From: Epiperipatus broadwayi
Lineage: Eukaryota; Onychophora; Udeonychophora; Euonychophora; Peripatidae
Assembly: GCA_028023455.1 (NCBI GenBank)
Contig: JAQFVV010006220.1
Span: 9,319,916 to 9,383,915, forward strand
Length of the DNA: 64,000 nucleotides
Direction of reading: 5' to 3'
A program made the position numbers and the translations under genes. Under the pieces are notes generated by a model. It saw only the letters and a program-made list of their open reading frames with translations, made no database searches and had not been told where the DNA came from. Positions 11,788 through 24,140 of this stretch are shown piece after piece (positions within the stretch are counted from its first letter, which is position 1; every line of letters begins with the position of its first letter).

Positions 11788-12890
11788 TATATACAAAACA
11801 ATCTGCACACCACAAATACCTCCATATGCTTAACTAGCTAGTTCATTTTTCTTTTTGTTTAATATGACATGCTGCTGTCTTTCAAATTCTTCAGCAAAAG
11901 ACTTTTATTTTGAAATACTCACAACATCATATCTAATTGTACCTCTTCCACGTGTTTTATTTTCTGCCATATTTCCTCAATGGAAATAGTTGCTTCTTTA
12001 CTTCATTAATGTTTGAAATCAATAAATATATATGTGCTTTGCGCACAGATAATGAAATATTAATATTACACTTTTTAAGAAAGAGATATTTTTTTAAATA
12101 TATACAGAATCAATATCTCCCACACAAACCATTCTCAATATAAAACACTCTTTTAGGAAGTCATGCATTGTTAATTCATTTTATATGTCCAATCAAATGA
12201 AAATGTAATTTTATAATAGTGTACTTTATAACATTACAACCAGAAATTTAAAGAACATATTGATAAGTTTTATGATCTTGCCATTGAATTTTCAAAAATT
12301 TTACAGAATATTCTTAAATAAAACTTTTCTAATGACTTTATTATAGTGTGTTGGAATCTCACTTCCATATAATAAATTAGATAAAATAATAGTTTTCTAT
12401 TCAATTAACTCAGTTACCTCAACATCCAAGTCAATCTTTCTACTTATAAAACTACCAAGATATTCAATTAGTTTAAATTGCTAAAAATATTTCTTCAGTC
12501 AGTGGCTGTAGAAGAACTTTAATTTTTGTTACTTATTAAACTAAATTCTTTAAATGATGCATTCAATACATTGAAATACATTTATCAATAGCTTTCTAAA
12601 TTGGAAAAAATAGCACAAACATCAGTGTACTGTAAATCCAGAATCCTAACAAATGGAGTTATTGTTATTGCTTTTACTAGATTCAAATTAAAAATTCTGC
12701 TATCAAACCTGTATCTCATTTTCAGCCTCGATTGATTAAGCTATCCATAAATAGTTCCAAAGACTTCTGTCATAAAAAACAAAAAACAATATTAAAACAA
12801 GCATATATACTTATTTAACAACAGTTTTCATTTCAAATGTCTCATGCCATCATAGAATCTATATAATATAAATAAATTTTGGTGGATAAC
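11788..12890. other. Intronic AT-rich DNA, nothing recognised
   Basis: No ORF with family motifs, no inverted repeat and no RNA-gene box was convincing here. The short open frame at 11937-12143 has no recognisable motif. Confidence 0.5.
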
Positions 12891-12906
12891 TAACTAATTT
12901 CAAACA

Positions 12907-13256
12907 ACACATGACCACTACTTCTTATGCTTGTGTATAACTGTTTTAAAACAGGCAAAACTCACTATATGTATTGCCACACACAGCATGCTAGAGTAAT
13001 CAATGGATAACCAGAAGGCTTGTGCATAAAATCCCTATCTAGTGCCTACTCATCCAATATCCCCAAGACTAGTTTCTGGCTTGTGGCCCTAAGATCTAGA
13101 TGCTATGATCTCAGATCCAAGGCTCCTCACTGACGAAGGCCACAAGCCAGAAACTAGTCTGGGGATATTAGATGAGTAGGCACTAGATAGGGATTTTATG
13201 CACAAGCCTTCTAACATCCATTGATTACTCTAGCTTGCTGTGTGTGGCAATACGTA
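12907..13256. mobile_element. Foldback (long inverted repeat) element, family F1, copy 1
   Basis: A near-perfect hairpin has its left arm at about 12971-13089 (gtattgccacac ... ggcttgtggcc) and right arm at about 13138-13253 (its reverse complement, ending ggcaatac), around a ~50-bp loop. The left side extends to about 12907 with sequence shared with the copies at 21.6 and 22.0 kb. The word taatttcaaaca occurs on both sides (12895-12906 and 13257-13268) and could be a 12-bp target duplication, though the same boundary in copy 3 makes this uncertain. There is no coding capacity. It resembles MITE or foldback DNA elements. Confidence 0.75.
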
Positions 13257-15980
13257 TAATTTCAAACAGTGATCATAAACTTATTCAATTAACCAAATCA
13301 AAAATCAAATCAATAAAATCAAATATATAAATTATGCTTTTGTTCTTCACACTTTTCTTGCATTTGCTTGTCAACTAAAACCATGTATCTAGTGCTTCTT
13401 GACTCTCTAAAATCACATTTAGTTCTGTGACTGGAGCAACTTATTCAGCAAAATCATTGAAAGTATCTTTATTACTGAGAATAATAATAATATTCCACAA
13501 TAATTATTGTAATCTTATATATAATTAATTATAAGTACAAATCTACTGTCAAAAATTAAAATGATAAAATTTGAAGCAATCACAAGTAAATTTTACCTGT
13601 TCTTGAATAATATAAAGAAAAAAAATATTAGCACTTTAGTAATCTAATATGAAAGTTACATCTTTTGTATACCGCTCTTTTTAAATATGCACATTTTATT
13701 CAATAGAATTTTTATTTAGATATAAAAAAAAATTTCTGAGCTATATTCAAAATGAAAAAGAAATAATATTAATAATTTTACTGATACTTTAAATTTGTGA
13801 GTTTAATTACTTATGGAATATATATCACTTTCCAAAGATTTATTCTTGGCAAAAAAAAAACCTTAAAAGTTGTTCATTATAATTTATTACTGAATTAGAG
13901 CTTCAAAAATAGTTTCCCCGTTGAAAGTCAGAAGATGCCAAGAATCTTCTGATAGATCTAAACTAAAGTCAAGGTTAATCTTCTACTAAAGTCAAGATAC
14001 TATGACTGTAGATCATATTCATATGAAAGAAATTGCATGAATTTAGAGTGCTCCACATTAAATGAGAGATATTCAAATTTGTGAATTTAAAATAAAAGAT
14101 GAAAAGATAATTATTAAAAAATGAATGTACATTTTATTATAAACATATAAATATTAAAAGTATAAGTGGAAGATTTCTTATAAAGCAAAAAAATAGAAGC
14201 AATAACATTGAAGAGATTGATAATATATCTGGATGAAGTGGTCAGATTAGTTATTCAAGTTTATATCTCAACAAGTACTGAAAAAGCTGAGAATTTTTAC
14301 ATAAATGTCCAATATACTAGTAATAATATGAAATAACATTAAAATTGTCATAGAAGATTTTATTTTTAGAATGGGAAAATGATTTAAAGATAAAAGTGCT
14401 TTGATAAATTTAATTAAGTAGAAAAAATGATAGGGACATGTAGAATTTATAGAAAAGGAAAAGCTACATATTAAGAATTTTTTTTTTTAAATAAACAAAC
14501 AAATTCATTTGAAACATTCAAATAGATATAATAGCAGAATTGAATAACATTTTCACTAACAGAAAATATCTATTTTTTAGACAGTAATGTGCTAAATACA
14601 TTCAATACAGGAAATAAATATCAATTACTAAGATGTAAAATAGATATTAAAGAAGTTAAACAATGGTTATTAAGAATTGGATTATTAACAATTGAACCTT
14701 CAATAATATTATAATGAATTTACACCTTTCAAATTATTTTAAAATATTAAATCTACAGATAGTTAAGATTTAAATGAGATCAATAAGAAGATAACTGATA
14801 ATTGGCTAAAAACTGCTATATTATAGCTGGCAAAAAAAGCAGCGATTAAGCAATAAATTTTTATCAAAACAATACAATGTATATTTTAAAAAAGGAACAT
14901 AAAAATAAAATAAAAGAATCTATCTAGAAGACATAAATATCTGCAATTCTGCAAAATATATAAAAAAGAGTTAATAAAATATAAAATAATATTTTGGTAT
15001 TCAAAGAAAAGATGGTTTTTTTTTTTGTTTTTTTTTAAAAAGAAACAAAGATAGTGTTATTTTTTTTAATGAGGGATAGAATTATGTGAAAAAATTATAC
15101 AATAAAATAAGTAACTTCTATAATGAATAATAATATCTTTTAGAATTCCAAGTATTTATTTAAAATAGAAGTAAGACTGTCAATTAAATCTATGAAGAAT
15201 TTAAAAAAATCTAGAAAATGATGAAATTATTATAGATATTATAAAAAACACAAATGAAAATCAGACAAATTATTATATATTAAATATCTACATGATGAAA
15301 ATATAACAGAAAAGTACAGTAATGATAATAATATTTAAGAAAGGTAAACAAGATTTTTGAAATTATAGTCCCATCAATTTTTTAAATTACATCCAAATAT
15401 TTGGGATCAACTTGTAGACAGAATACAAATAAATAAAAATTGCCATTATGTTTTGGATTTGTAGATTATAAAAAAAAAGACTTATAAACATTTTTGCAGT
15501 CATTAAAACTTTGATATATCAAGGAATAGATACAGAATACCATCAAATTCTGAAGAATATTTATCAAAATGTAGTAATGATTTGGCTATCTGGTGATACT
15601 AAAATAATATTGATAAGGGTTTATAGGATGGTGATTTCAACTCTACAAAATTTTTTATAGTAATTTTACTGAAAATATTTTGTGGATTACAATGAAAAGC
15701 TTTGGAAATAAAAAATAAATGAACATTAATTAAATAATCTAAATTTTGTAAATAATGTGATTATTTTTTATAAACAATGCTTCAGAGCTTCAGAAAATAT
15801 TACAAGAGTTGTCAGATGAAAGTAAGAAACTAAAACAAAAAGTAGTAATGATTTGGCTACATGGTGATACTAAAATAATTGATATTGGTATGGGTTTGTG
15901 GGAGAGTGATTTCAGGTCTATAAATTTTTTTATAGCCATTTTATATAAAATATTTTGTGGATTAACAATGGAAAACTTTG

Positions 15981-16597
15981 TGTTAGGTTTGGTCTGGATT
16001 ACAGAGCCAACCTACAGAATATAATACTAAGACAAGTATTACAATTAACATATTTATTATATCTACAAATATATATAATACGGTATACAGTACAAATACA
16101 AGAGAATATTTACAAGTTTGAATATAGTAGCTTAACGTAAACTCTGGGTTCTGCCTACCTCTTCCAGCTACACCTAATAGCTTGCCTCACAGGTAGGGTG
16201 TATGGCTCTTCCAGCTGTACAAGACAGCTTGCCTCAGGCCAAAAGTAGTCTTAGCAGCATCTGGTCTCTGTGGAACTTGCCTAGCTGCGTAGATCAATGG
16301 GAATACTTGCTGCTATTCAGGTTAGCAGAGTTTCCCTGGGAGAAAGTGAACAGTCTTTCAGGTTAGACAGATGTTCAACCCTGATTCTCATAAAAGGCTG
16401 ACTATTTATAGCCAGATCTCTGACCTTATTGAAAACCTTCGGATTCAGCAAGCATCATTGCTTATTGGCCTATAATAATCATTGGCTATGTTTTATCTAT
16501 ACATCAGCCTATTGGCCTATGGCAAACAATGCTTAATCCGATCAGATAAGAAGGCATCTGGAATAGTCCACTTCTGAGAGAAGGAAGGACTATAACC
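15981..16597 (-). mobile_element. Solo LTR (617 bp) of an LTR retrotransposon
   Basis: This GC-richer island (against its surroundings) is flanked by a 5-bp direct repeat, ctttg (15976-15980 and 16598-16602). Read on the minus strand it begins GGTTATAG and ends CCTAACA, close to the TGTTA...TAACA termini of many LTRs with the first base mutated. Promoter order is right for minus-strand U3-R-U5: CCAAT boxes (ATTGG on plus at 16464, 16481, 16511), a TATA box TATAAATAG (16401-16411 region), and an AATAAA signal near the distal end (16053-16058). No gag/pol or second LTR is present. Superfamily (Ty3, Copia or BEL) cannot be told from the LTR alone. Confidence 0.7.
16401..16411 (-). promoter_or_regulatory. 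TATA box of the solo LTR
   Basis: TATAAATAG on the minus strand follows three CCAAT motifs and lies in GC-richer sequence, as expected for the U3 promoter. Without a downstream element it could at most drive antisense intronic transcription in the TFB1M direction. Confidence 0.5.
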
Positions 16598-17339
16598 CTT
16601 TGAAAATAAAAAAATAAATGGACATTAATTAAATAATCTAAATTTTGCAAATAATGTGATTGTTTTTTATAAACAAAGCTTCAGAGAATATTACAAGCGT
16701 TATCAGACAAAAGCAAGAAAATCGGACAAAAGGACTAAAGAAATATCAAATGATTTTTCAAAAAGAATAAAATAAAACATTATTGATAGTAATAAATTAG
16801 AAAAATTACTACTTTGATCAGATTCTTAATGCAAATGAAAACATAATAAAATCAATTTTAAATTAAATTTGAATGTAGTGATTTTGATAGAAATAATAAT
16901 AAATAAAATATGCTAGATATTTAAAAAAGAAAAGTTTTAAATAAGTTATCAATAATTATTTACAGTTGTAAGACTCCGACATTTTATAGAAAAGCAATAT
17001 AGGCTTTAGACCATACAGCAAAATATGAACAGATGTATGTGGGAATAATACGATAAGATCAAAGCAAAATACAAGGGTAAGAGAATAAACTGGTATCATT
17101 AATATCAATAAAAAATTAAGAGGACAAAATGGAATTGGTCAGAATATTTTACTTGCCAATCCCAAGAAATTTTAAAAAGAATCAGAAAGAATCACATATG
17201 CAATGGATGAATGAAATAAAAAAGTATGCTATAATTTATATGAAGAAGACATTGATAAAAATAAATAGATTAAATTTGGAGAGACTTTCATGATATGGGT
17301 GTACTGCTGGTGTTTATAATAATAATATAGTTTTTATCT

Positions 17340-18160
17340 AGCACAGAATTTATACTTTTCCATCTTCTCTTTTTCAATTTATTAATCATATCATACTTAT
17401 TGTGAAAATGTATATTTTTATGCTAAAGTTTAGAAGAAACTAAATTACAAAAGATAGTAAGTGAATGGTGAACTTTTGCTAAAACAAAAATAATAAATGG
17501 AAGATAGAAATATATATATATATATATGTTTAATCTTTTGGATTTAAGGATGTGTAATCTTCATGAATTCATTTGTATAATTTGAATGGTGAAGATATAA
17601 AAATTGTTTATTAATTGCCAGTTTTGCATTTACAAATATTTATTTGCACAGTTTAATGGATTTTTTTTTAAATTTATATTTCACTTGCTTGTTTATTCTT
17701 TTAGTGTAAACTGATTTATGATTAATATAGTAATGAAAAACAAAATAGCTGTGCTAACATTCTATTATACTAAATTATTAGCTTATATATTTTTATATTA
17801 ATTCCAGAATTGATCAATAGATAGCAGATGCTGAATTCTTATTGAATATTTAAAACCTAACACTAGACAAAAAACAAAGTTTATAAAAATTTTAACACCC
17901 AACTACAGGTTAACATTAATCAAAAGTAGCAAAATATATTGGATAGATGATAAATTATATTAAATATTTTATTATATCTAAAGTACTATTAACAACATAT
18001 CATTCAAATTTATAGTAAAAACCTAACTTTTCTTAATAAAGCAACACAACAAAAATCATAATTTTTCTCATCAAATGATGACTGAAAAAAAACAACACTT
18101 ATTGAAAGCAAATAAAGCTATTTTTATTAATAAAAAAATAATGTAAAAAATCATAAATAT
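17340..18160. other. Intronic AT-rich DNA, nothing recognised
   Basis: Contains an (AT)n microsatellite near 17510-17527 and A/T runs. No coding or RNA-gene signal was seen. Confidence 0.5.
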
Positions 18161-18166
18161 AAAATC

Positions 18167-18272
18167 AAGCATTGGTGGTCGAGAGGTCAGAAACAGCTGC
18201 TTTACAAGCAGTTGTCCCGGGTTAGCGGGTTCGTTTCCCGGCGGATGCTATGACACATGAGGAAAAAAAAAG
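18167..18272 (+). mobile_element. tRNA-derived SINE, family S1
   Basis: The A box TGGTCGAGAGG (18174 region) and B box GGTTCG with CCCGG after it (about 18228-18242) form a Pol III internal promoter. It is followed by the family signature GATGCTATGACA and an A-rich tail ending about 18272. Matching copies occur at 53.05 kb and, in antisense, at 58.2 kb. The tRNA-like head plus shared 3' signature and poly-A identify a SINE rather than a working tRNA. No clear target duplication was found here. Confidence 0.8.
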
Positions 18273-18279
18273 AAAGTTA

Positions 18280-20780
18280 ATGCATTCATTTTAATATTGT
18301 ATGTAATGAAATGGTTTATGTTAAAGTAATTAAAACCTGCTTCTGCAATTTTTTGATTACATAATGTTAAATATTAAAATATATTATGGCTTATTTAATT
18401 ACTACATATATACGCAAATATATATATATATATTATATAATGAGCTTCAAATAGCTCTTAACAAGCTTTTCAGAATATCCCCAACTCCAGACCAGTTTCT
18501 GATATTGGCTTTCTCTGTGAGGTCCTAGGATATTCAAGCATTAGATTTAAAATACCAAGCCAAGCCCAGCAATTTATCTAATGGATAACTATTAAATAGA
18601 AAATCTGAAATTTTCAGATATCCATATGTCTTCTAATCCAGCTATCTACATAACATTTGTAATACAAGCTTGATAAATTAGGTCAAGTGACATATGTTTC
18701 ATTTCTTTGTAGTATATATATATATATGTGTGTGCATATCTGATTATTAAATTGCATTAAATTTATCTTGCCTATTTCTCCATCAGGCATAAAAAAACAT
18801 GAAGTAATTATCACTTGCTGCCTTAAAACTTCCGCAAAATATATGAATATTATTATTTATGCAAATAAACATGCTAAATGTACATATAAATCAATTTTCT
18901 CTACCTGTGTGTTATCTTAACACATACTTTAAAGAAAAACAAAATAAAAAACCAAGTATTTGAGGATGTCACATCTATTGGAGGAAATGGACAAATTTAA
19001 AATCCTGTAATGTAATGGAACAGATTGTTAATGGCATTTTTTTTTCTGTATTATTATTTCAGTGATCCCAAACATTTTCTAAATTCACAACAACATAATA
19101 AATGTGGAAATTTAAAATAGTAATTTATTATATAGTTTTACAGAGAAAAAAAATTTATTGCTAGAAACAGCATTTTATGTATGATTAGATTAAAAGTTAT
19201 TGATGTATTGCCATACTGATTGAACTGCTGTAATTTGAAATGTAATTGTTAATTATTATATGACAGATAGAACATAAGATCCTTATCAGGCTCTCCCCCC
19301 CCAAAAAAAAAAATATTTATAATTTTTTTAAATTTATGGACACACAATAATAAAATTTCACCTTTAGTTTTTTAATTAAAGTATATTTTCTCATTCTACA
19401 TTAGACATTTCTCTTAAAATGCATGCAACTTGAAAATAAAAATACTAAATTGTAATTAAAAACAATATAATTAGGTCCTTGACTATCTGGTTATAATAGA
19501 AAATACAATGACTTTAAACACAAAATTTATATGGCATATACCTTTTTCCAAAATAATGATCAGAAAGCAAAACCAAAGTGATTATAAATCAAAAGTCTAT
19601 GAAAGATAAAAAAAATATTATCAAGAATTCAAAATATATTATAAAATTTCATGTATCATATTAAAATATGTGATTTATATGGATATATAAGTTCATGGAT
19701 TTGCTTATTGCAAAACTAGTTTTTAATATATTTTTTTAACTTGGAATTAGAATGCTACACTCACTTATGAGAGAATGCTAATGATGATAATAATTAAAAT
19801 TATGCAATAAAATTGTTTTGTTATAAAATCAATATTGTATAAATAGTAAAAAAAAAAGAATAGTTTGTAACTCAGACCATGTGTTATTAAAGCTCTGAAA
19901 ATGACAGTTGAGTTTCAATCCAGGAATCTTTAGATCTTGACTTTGTCACTCTATAACTATACTATATCATGAAGGGTATCATAGATAGTAAATGCATTAA
20001 GCAAATGATTAAATATCACTATTATTAATAAATATTTCTCTTATTTATAAATATAAAACTATGAATAATTATAATGTTTATTGTATATAAAATATTTTAA
20101 AAACACCCACACCACTATTATTTAAACAATTTATTTTATTTAGTTTAGTTGACATTAAGCAAGGTACATTTGAGAAATTTTTTTAAATAGTTATTATGAA
20201 AGATAAAGAAAAAAAATTTTAAAAATAAAATCAGTTTTGCCTTTAATATTTTTTTTCCTCATATACAGCCAATTTCTTCATTCTCAGCAACTCCAGATTT
20301 TATACCAATTCTAAATATCACTCTCTTTTTTTTTGTATAGACCCTCTACAATCAGAGCAATGGCAAAGGCAAATTTGGTAATATGGGAGGCCTTAATTAA
20401 GATCTTTGCATAAGTAAGAATAGTACATTAAAATTTATTTATTAAGCAAAGAGATCTATGAAATTAATAAGTATAATAACTAATAAGTCATGTTGAAATG
20501 GGGATTCCTCTAATGAACATGAATATAAAAAAGATCTAATACAAATGATTATAAACACTCAAATGGGCCATTTCAGTGTTTATAATACTGAGATTAGCAC
20601 AGAAAAATAGATGTTTTTAAAAAATGAACATTAGATTTTGTATGAAAATGATCTGATTAAAATCATTCATTTTAAATGTTACAAATAATTCCTTTAAATA
20701 TGTAATGTTAGTGATGATAAAACAGGAAACAATATTACAAATAAAGCTTGGTATTTAAATTATAATTACTTTTTAAAATC
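18280..20780. other. Intronic AT-rich DNA with short repeats
   Basis: Mostly A/T-run DNA with (TA)n tracts at about 18420 and 18715. A possible heavily decayed tRNA-SINE head lies at 19868-19940 (B-box-like GAGTTTCAATCC). A GC-richer unexplained patch lies at about 18475-18680. No gene is recognised. Confidence 0.45.
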
Positions 20781-21162
20781 TAAATATAGGTATATACAAT
20801 ATGCAAATTTTTCATGAAGTGAATTCATTAAAACTTGAATGAAGAGCAGAAATTATAATTAAAAATCTGCCAAAATTTAATATTAACATAACTTCTATTA
20901 GTGAAAATGATTTTCCAGATATAGATAATCAAATAAAGGGAGATAGCATAGTGTTAGATTTGCTATACATTCTATATTGGTATATTCTGCTCTTAGAATT
21001 ATTGGGATCATGTTTAATGGCATTAAAGCTATGCAATAATACTTGCATCCTTTCTATCAGTGTTTATGCATCACTATTAGTTCAGAGTTCAACAAAAAAA
21101 GCCTTTATTTTTTGCTAAATAAAGCTATTAATTAATACCATTAAAAAATAACTTTTCTTCAT

Positions 21163-21330
21163 AGATATGATAATATGTTGAACTATTTCCATCATCTATC
21201 AGTAAATTTTGAATATATAGAAAATTTTAAAGTTTATTTAAACTTTTTAAGTACAACAACTTGTTAGTATATGTCTTTTTAAATACAAACAACTTGTTAG
21301 TAACAACATACAAATAGACAACACAAGTTA
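21163..21330 (-). mobile_element. PLE 3'-end fragment
   Basis: Matches the 3' terminal UTR of the compound PLE (2860-2960 in the same orientation and 11670-11760 inverted), starting at agatatgataatatgttg. It carries an internal short duplication around the word acttgttagta. Only the 3' end is present, as expected from incomplete, 3'-anchored integration. It helps to fix the family's 3' terminus. Confidence 0.65.
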
Positions 21331-21624
21331 GAAACAGTCTTTCATGCAAATATTAGTAGGAAAATAAACTAGTTCAAAGTTATGTGACTAAAGCTATTGT
21401 TGCTGAAAAGCTCAAATGATTTGTTGTTACTAAATTTTGCACAACATATAGTTTGACAAATTAAAAATACTTTAATAATAACAGAAAAATCATTATATAT
21501 AAATTTGGATACATCCATGATAAAATAATAGTCTGTAATGATTACATTATAGTTAGGAGTCTGAATGCAAAAAAAAAGTTTACATTCCACAAAAAATTAC
21601 AAGTACATACTAATACATTTTGGA

Positions 21625-21850
21625 GTTAAAATATTTAAACAGACAAAACTCTCCATACAGTATTGCCACTCAGTGCAAGCCAGAATAATCAATGGAAGCC
21701 AGAAGGCTTGTGCATGAAATTCCTATCTAGTGCCTACTCATCCAATATCCCCAGACTAGTTTCTGGCTTGTAGCCCTCATCAGTGAGGAGCCTTGGATCT
21801 GAGAGTACTGTACCTAGATCTCAGGATCTAATGCAACCCTCCAGCAGCCA
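21625..21850. mobile_element. Foldback family F1, copy 2 (single arm)
   Basis: One arm of the F1 element: cagacaaaactctccatacag, tattgccactcag, and the tcctatctagtgcctactcatcc and agactagtttctggcttgt words shared with 12.9-13.2 kb. It continues through the loop sequence gtgaggagccttggatctga, which is also in copy 1 in inverse orientation. No complementary arm follows directly, so this is a partial copy. Confidence 0.65.
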
Positions 21851-22040
21851 CCTTTTATCTCTACTTAATTACAAAACTGAGTCTTAAATTGAAAACACAA
21901 TAATATTTCCAATCTAACTCATTAGCTTATATAGTCATATAGGTCTGAACTCAGTTCAGTACCTATAAATTTTGGCATCTTTGATTCTTTAATAACCATA
22001 ACCACCACTATCCTATTAGGCAGGATTGGTTTTAAGCCAA

Positions 22041-22293
22041 TAAACATCACATGATCACCTTGCTTATAACTGTTATTAAAACAGACAATACATTCCATAC
22101 ATTATTGCCACTCAGTGCAAGCCAGAGTAATCAATAGATGCCAGTAGGCACTAGATGGGGATTTTATGCACAGGCTTTCTGACATCCATTTATTACTTTG
22201 GCTTTCACTGAGTGGCAATACTGTATGGAGAGTTTTGTCTGTTTTAATAACAGTTATAAGCAAGAATAAGAAATGGTGATCATGTGATGTTTA
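22041..22293. mobile_element. Foldback family F1, copy 3 (complete short hairpin)
   Basis: An inverted repeat with left arm 22041-22146 (taaacatcacatgatcacc ... agccagagtaatcaat) and right arm about 22182-22293 (its reverse complement, ending gtgatcatgtgatgttta). The short spacer holds the tagtgcctac-type words of the family. Minor indels between arms indicate moderate age. It is located inside the broken LINE. Confidence 0.75.
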
Positions 22294-24140
22294 TTGAGTT
22301 AAAATATTTGCATTAAAAAAGCTTCTGTTCCAATAATAATCTTAAGAATCTTGATATTCATTTAGAAGGTTCTATTGATGGTGCTAAATTTCATCAGCTA
22401 TTAAACACTAAAATTTTTCAGTTAAGACTTTCAAAATTATCTTTTTATTGAGACATGGAATTTTCTTAAGAAGTAATAATCAAGATTGGTTCTCTGATAA
22501 TGATTCTATTATTAGAGACTTGATTAATAAGAAATATGCAGCATTTTCTGATTGAGAGAATAATAAATTAAATGTGATACTTCATAAACAAAGTAGAGAT
22601 TTAAAGGCAAAATGAAAGGCAGGTTTAAAAAATGACTGACAAATTAGAAGTGCAAAGAAAATACTATCTTCCCTGATCATTTAAAATCTTTTTTAAAGCA
22701 TTGAAAGTATTATAAGAACTGAAAAATGACAATATAATTTTATTAAATTCATGGATGATGCTATCTTAAATGATAGTAATAATATTTCAATGGATATGAA
22801 TATTTTGATTATCTTTTGAAGACAATATATAAAAAAAAAAGATGATAGCTTTTAATGATATATCCATCTTACTTATTCAATTTCATTTAAATTAAGATAT
22901 TTGGCATAAATAAATGAACACATCTCTGTAATCTTAAAAATATATAAACTGCAGATTCTGATAAGATATTCAAAGAAATTTTAAAATAATATGTTATCTT
23001 CAAAATTATTGAAATTTTAAAAAAATATATACATCTGTAAAGTTGTGACTTTTGATCTTAAGAATGATTCTATTGTTTCAATTTATAAAAAAAAAAAAGG
23101 GGGGGGTGTAAAAGGTGTAGTAACTATCATGGAATATCATTATTACCAGTGCAGAAAAAATACTTTCATGAAATTTGTTAAATAGGTTGTGGCAAGTCTA
23201 GAGAATCAAGAAGGATGTATGTATCGTAGGTATAGTTTTTTGTTTTTTTTTTAACACAAAATAAGACAAAAAAGTGCTGAGAACAAAATTTTAATTTACA
23301 AATTGCTTTTATTGATTGGTCAAGATATTTGAATAAAATAATCAAAAATATTTGTGGAAATATTTAAAATTAGATTATTCATCACAGTTTATTCATATTA
23401 TACAACTTCAATATTATGGAATAATAGGAAGTATTAATACTTATACTGAAAAATCTGAGGCATTTAAAATGAAAACTTGGATTAAACATAGATAGTTCCA
23501 ACTTTGCTTTCCATTTTTATGATAGTAGTCTTGGGAATAATTCATAAAGCAGATATCAAGATGCAATACAGGTTTGATTGAGTTTCTACTTTGAACAGAT
23601 TAAAAATTAAATAAGAACTTCATTTTTTTTTGGCTTCTATATTTACAGAATGTGGATGATTGTGCCAAATTTCTACTTCAAAAAATAATCTTCAGAGTTT
23701 TCTTAATGTTCTGAATGTAATTTTCAGTTTGGATCATTGTCACTTTGAGAATGTGAATCAATTTAAATATTTTGATGTAGAAAAATTAATTTTATTGAAA
23801 ACAAAGATTACAATGTGCTGCTATTGCAATTAACAAAAAAGAGTACATTTCATCATAGTGATATAACTACTGCAAATAAATTAATTGTATGTAGAACTAT
23901 TAGTTTGCCAAATTTATTGTATCAGGGTGAGAATATGAAACCCATAAATTAAATATCATAAAGTCATTAGATAAATTTTATTTAAGGATGCTCCACAGGA
24001 ATCTAAAAATACAATAATAAAAGACTAATTCAGTTTATCATTGTGATTTTTTTATTTTTTATGATTTGACTCCAATATTATATACATGTGTTTTTACATA
24101 TAAATAAATATCAAAATTACTTTACAATTAATAAATTTAC

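Larger units (their letters stand above)
15572..16740 (+). repeat. Tandem duplication of ~270 bp inside the RTE, second unit split by an LTR
   Basis: The segment from gtagtaatgatttggct (15572) through the FVNN region (to about 15840) is repeated, starting again at 15842. The second unit is interrupted at 15980 and resumes at 16603 with aaaataaaaaaataaatgg, ending near 16740. Units differ by scattered substitutions, so the duplication is old but younger than the LINE. The LTR insertion is later still, giving a clear order of events. Confidence 0.75.
14000..17330 (+). mobile_element. RTE-type LINE, degenerate, with internal duplication and nested LTR
   Basis: Plus-strand relics read in domain order. 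The endonuclease gives VIQVYISTSTEKAENFY (about 14250-14302) and an IGTCRI block near 14430. The RT gives VDYKK (about 15460), then GIDTEYHQILKNIYQNVVMIW (about 15520-15585), a GVRQGD-equivalent region and NFVNN/NFANN (15740 and 16640) where active RTEs have FADD. The C-terminus gives KWNWSEYF, WMNEIKK and NLERLS (about 17120-17290). It ends in a short TAA-repeat tail near 17325. Stops are frequent and both catalytic Asp positions are lost, so the element is dead. A ~270-bp segment is tandemly duplicated and a solo LTR sits in the second copy. Confidence 0.75.
20800..24030 (+). mobile_element. Jockey/CR1-like LINE, degenerate, split by later insertions
   Basis: Plus-strand relics show a non-LTR retrotransposon. 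Endonuclease traces read ISENDFPD and IKGDS (about 20885-20950) and an ISVYA-type block (about 21055-21075). After the inserted PLE tail and foldback copies comes NNQDWFSDNDSIIRDLINKKYAAFSD in pieces (about 22475-22555), RT linker traces, CREQNFNLQIAFIDWSRYLNK (about 23277-23330) equivalent to the LYIAFVDLTKAFD block, ENVNQFKYF (about 23750), and a C-terminal TISLPNLLY block (about 23910). All is broken by stops and indels. Subfamily naming is by motif memory only. Confidence 0.6.

Noticed and set aside
12895-13268. Firm 12-bp target duplication (taatttcaaaca) for foldback copy 1
   Set aside because: The right-hand flank also resembles the continuation of the element in copy 3 (gtgatcat), so the repeat could be internal. 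Kept only as a possibility.
18167-18272. A functional tRNA gene
   Set aside because: A and B boxes are present, but acceptor-stem pairing is not, and the same non-tRNA 3' signature recurs at two other loci with an A-tail, so it is a SINE.
24094-24140. Coding continuation of TFB1M exon 2 past the donor
   Set aside because: The homologous protein continues with FVPKPEVD, supplied by the exon at 2441; these codons read like intron and follow a GTAAAT donor.
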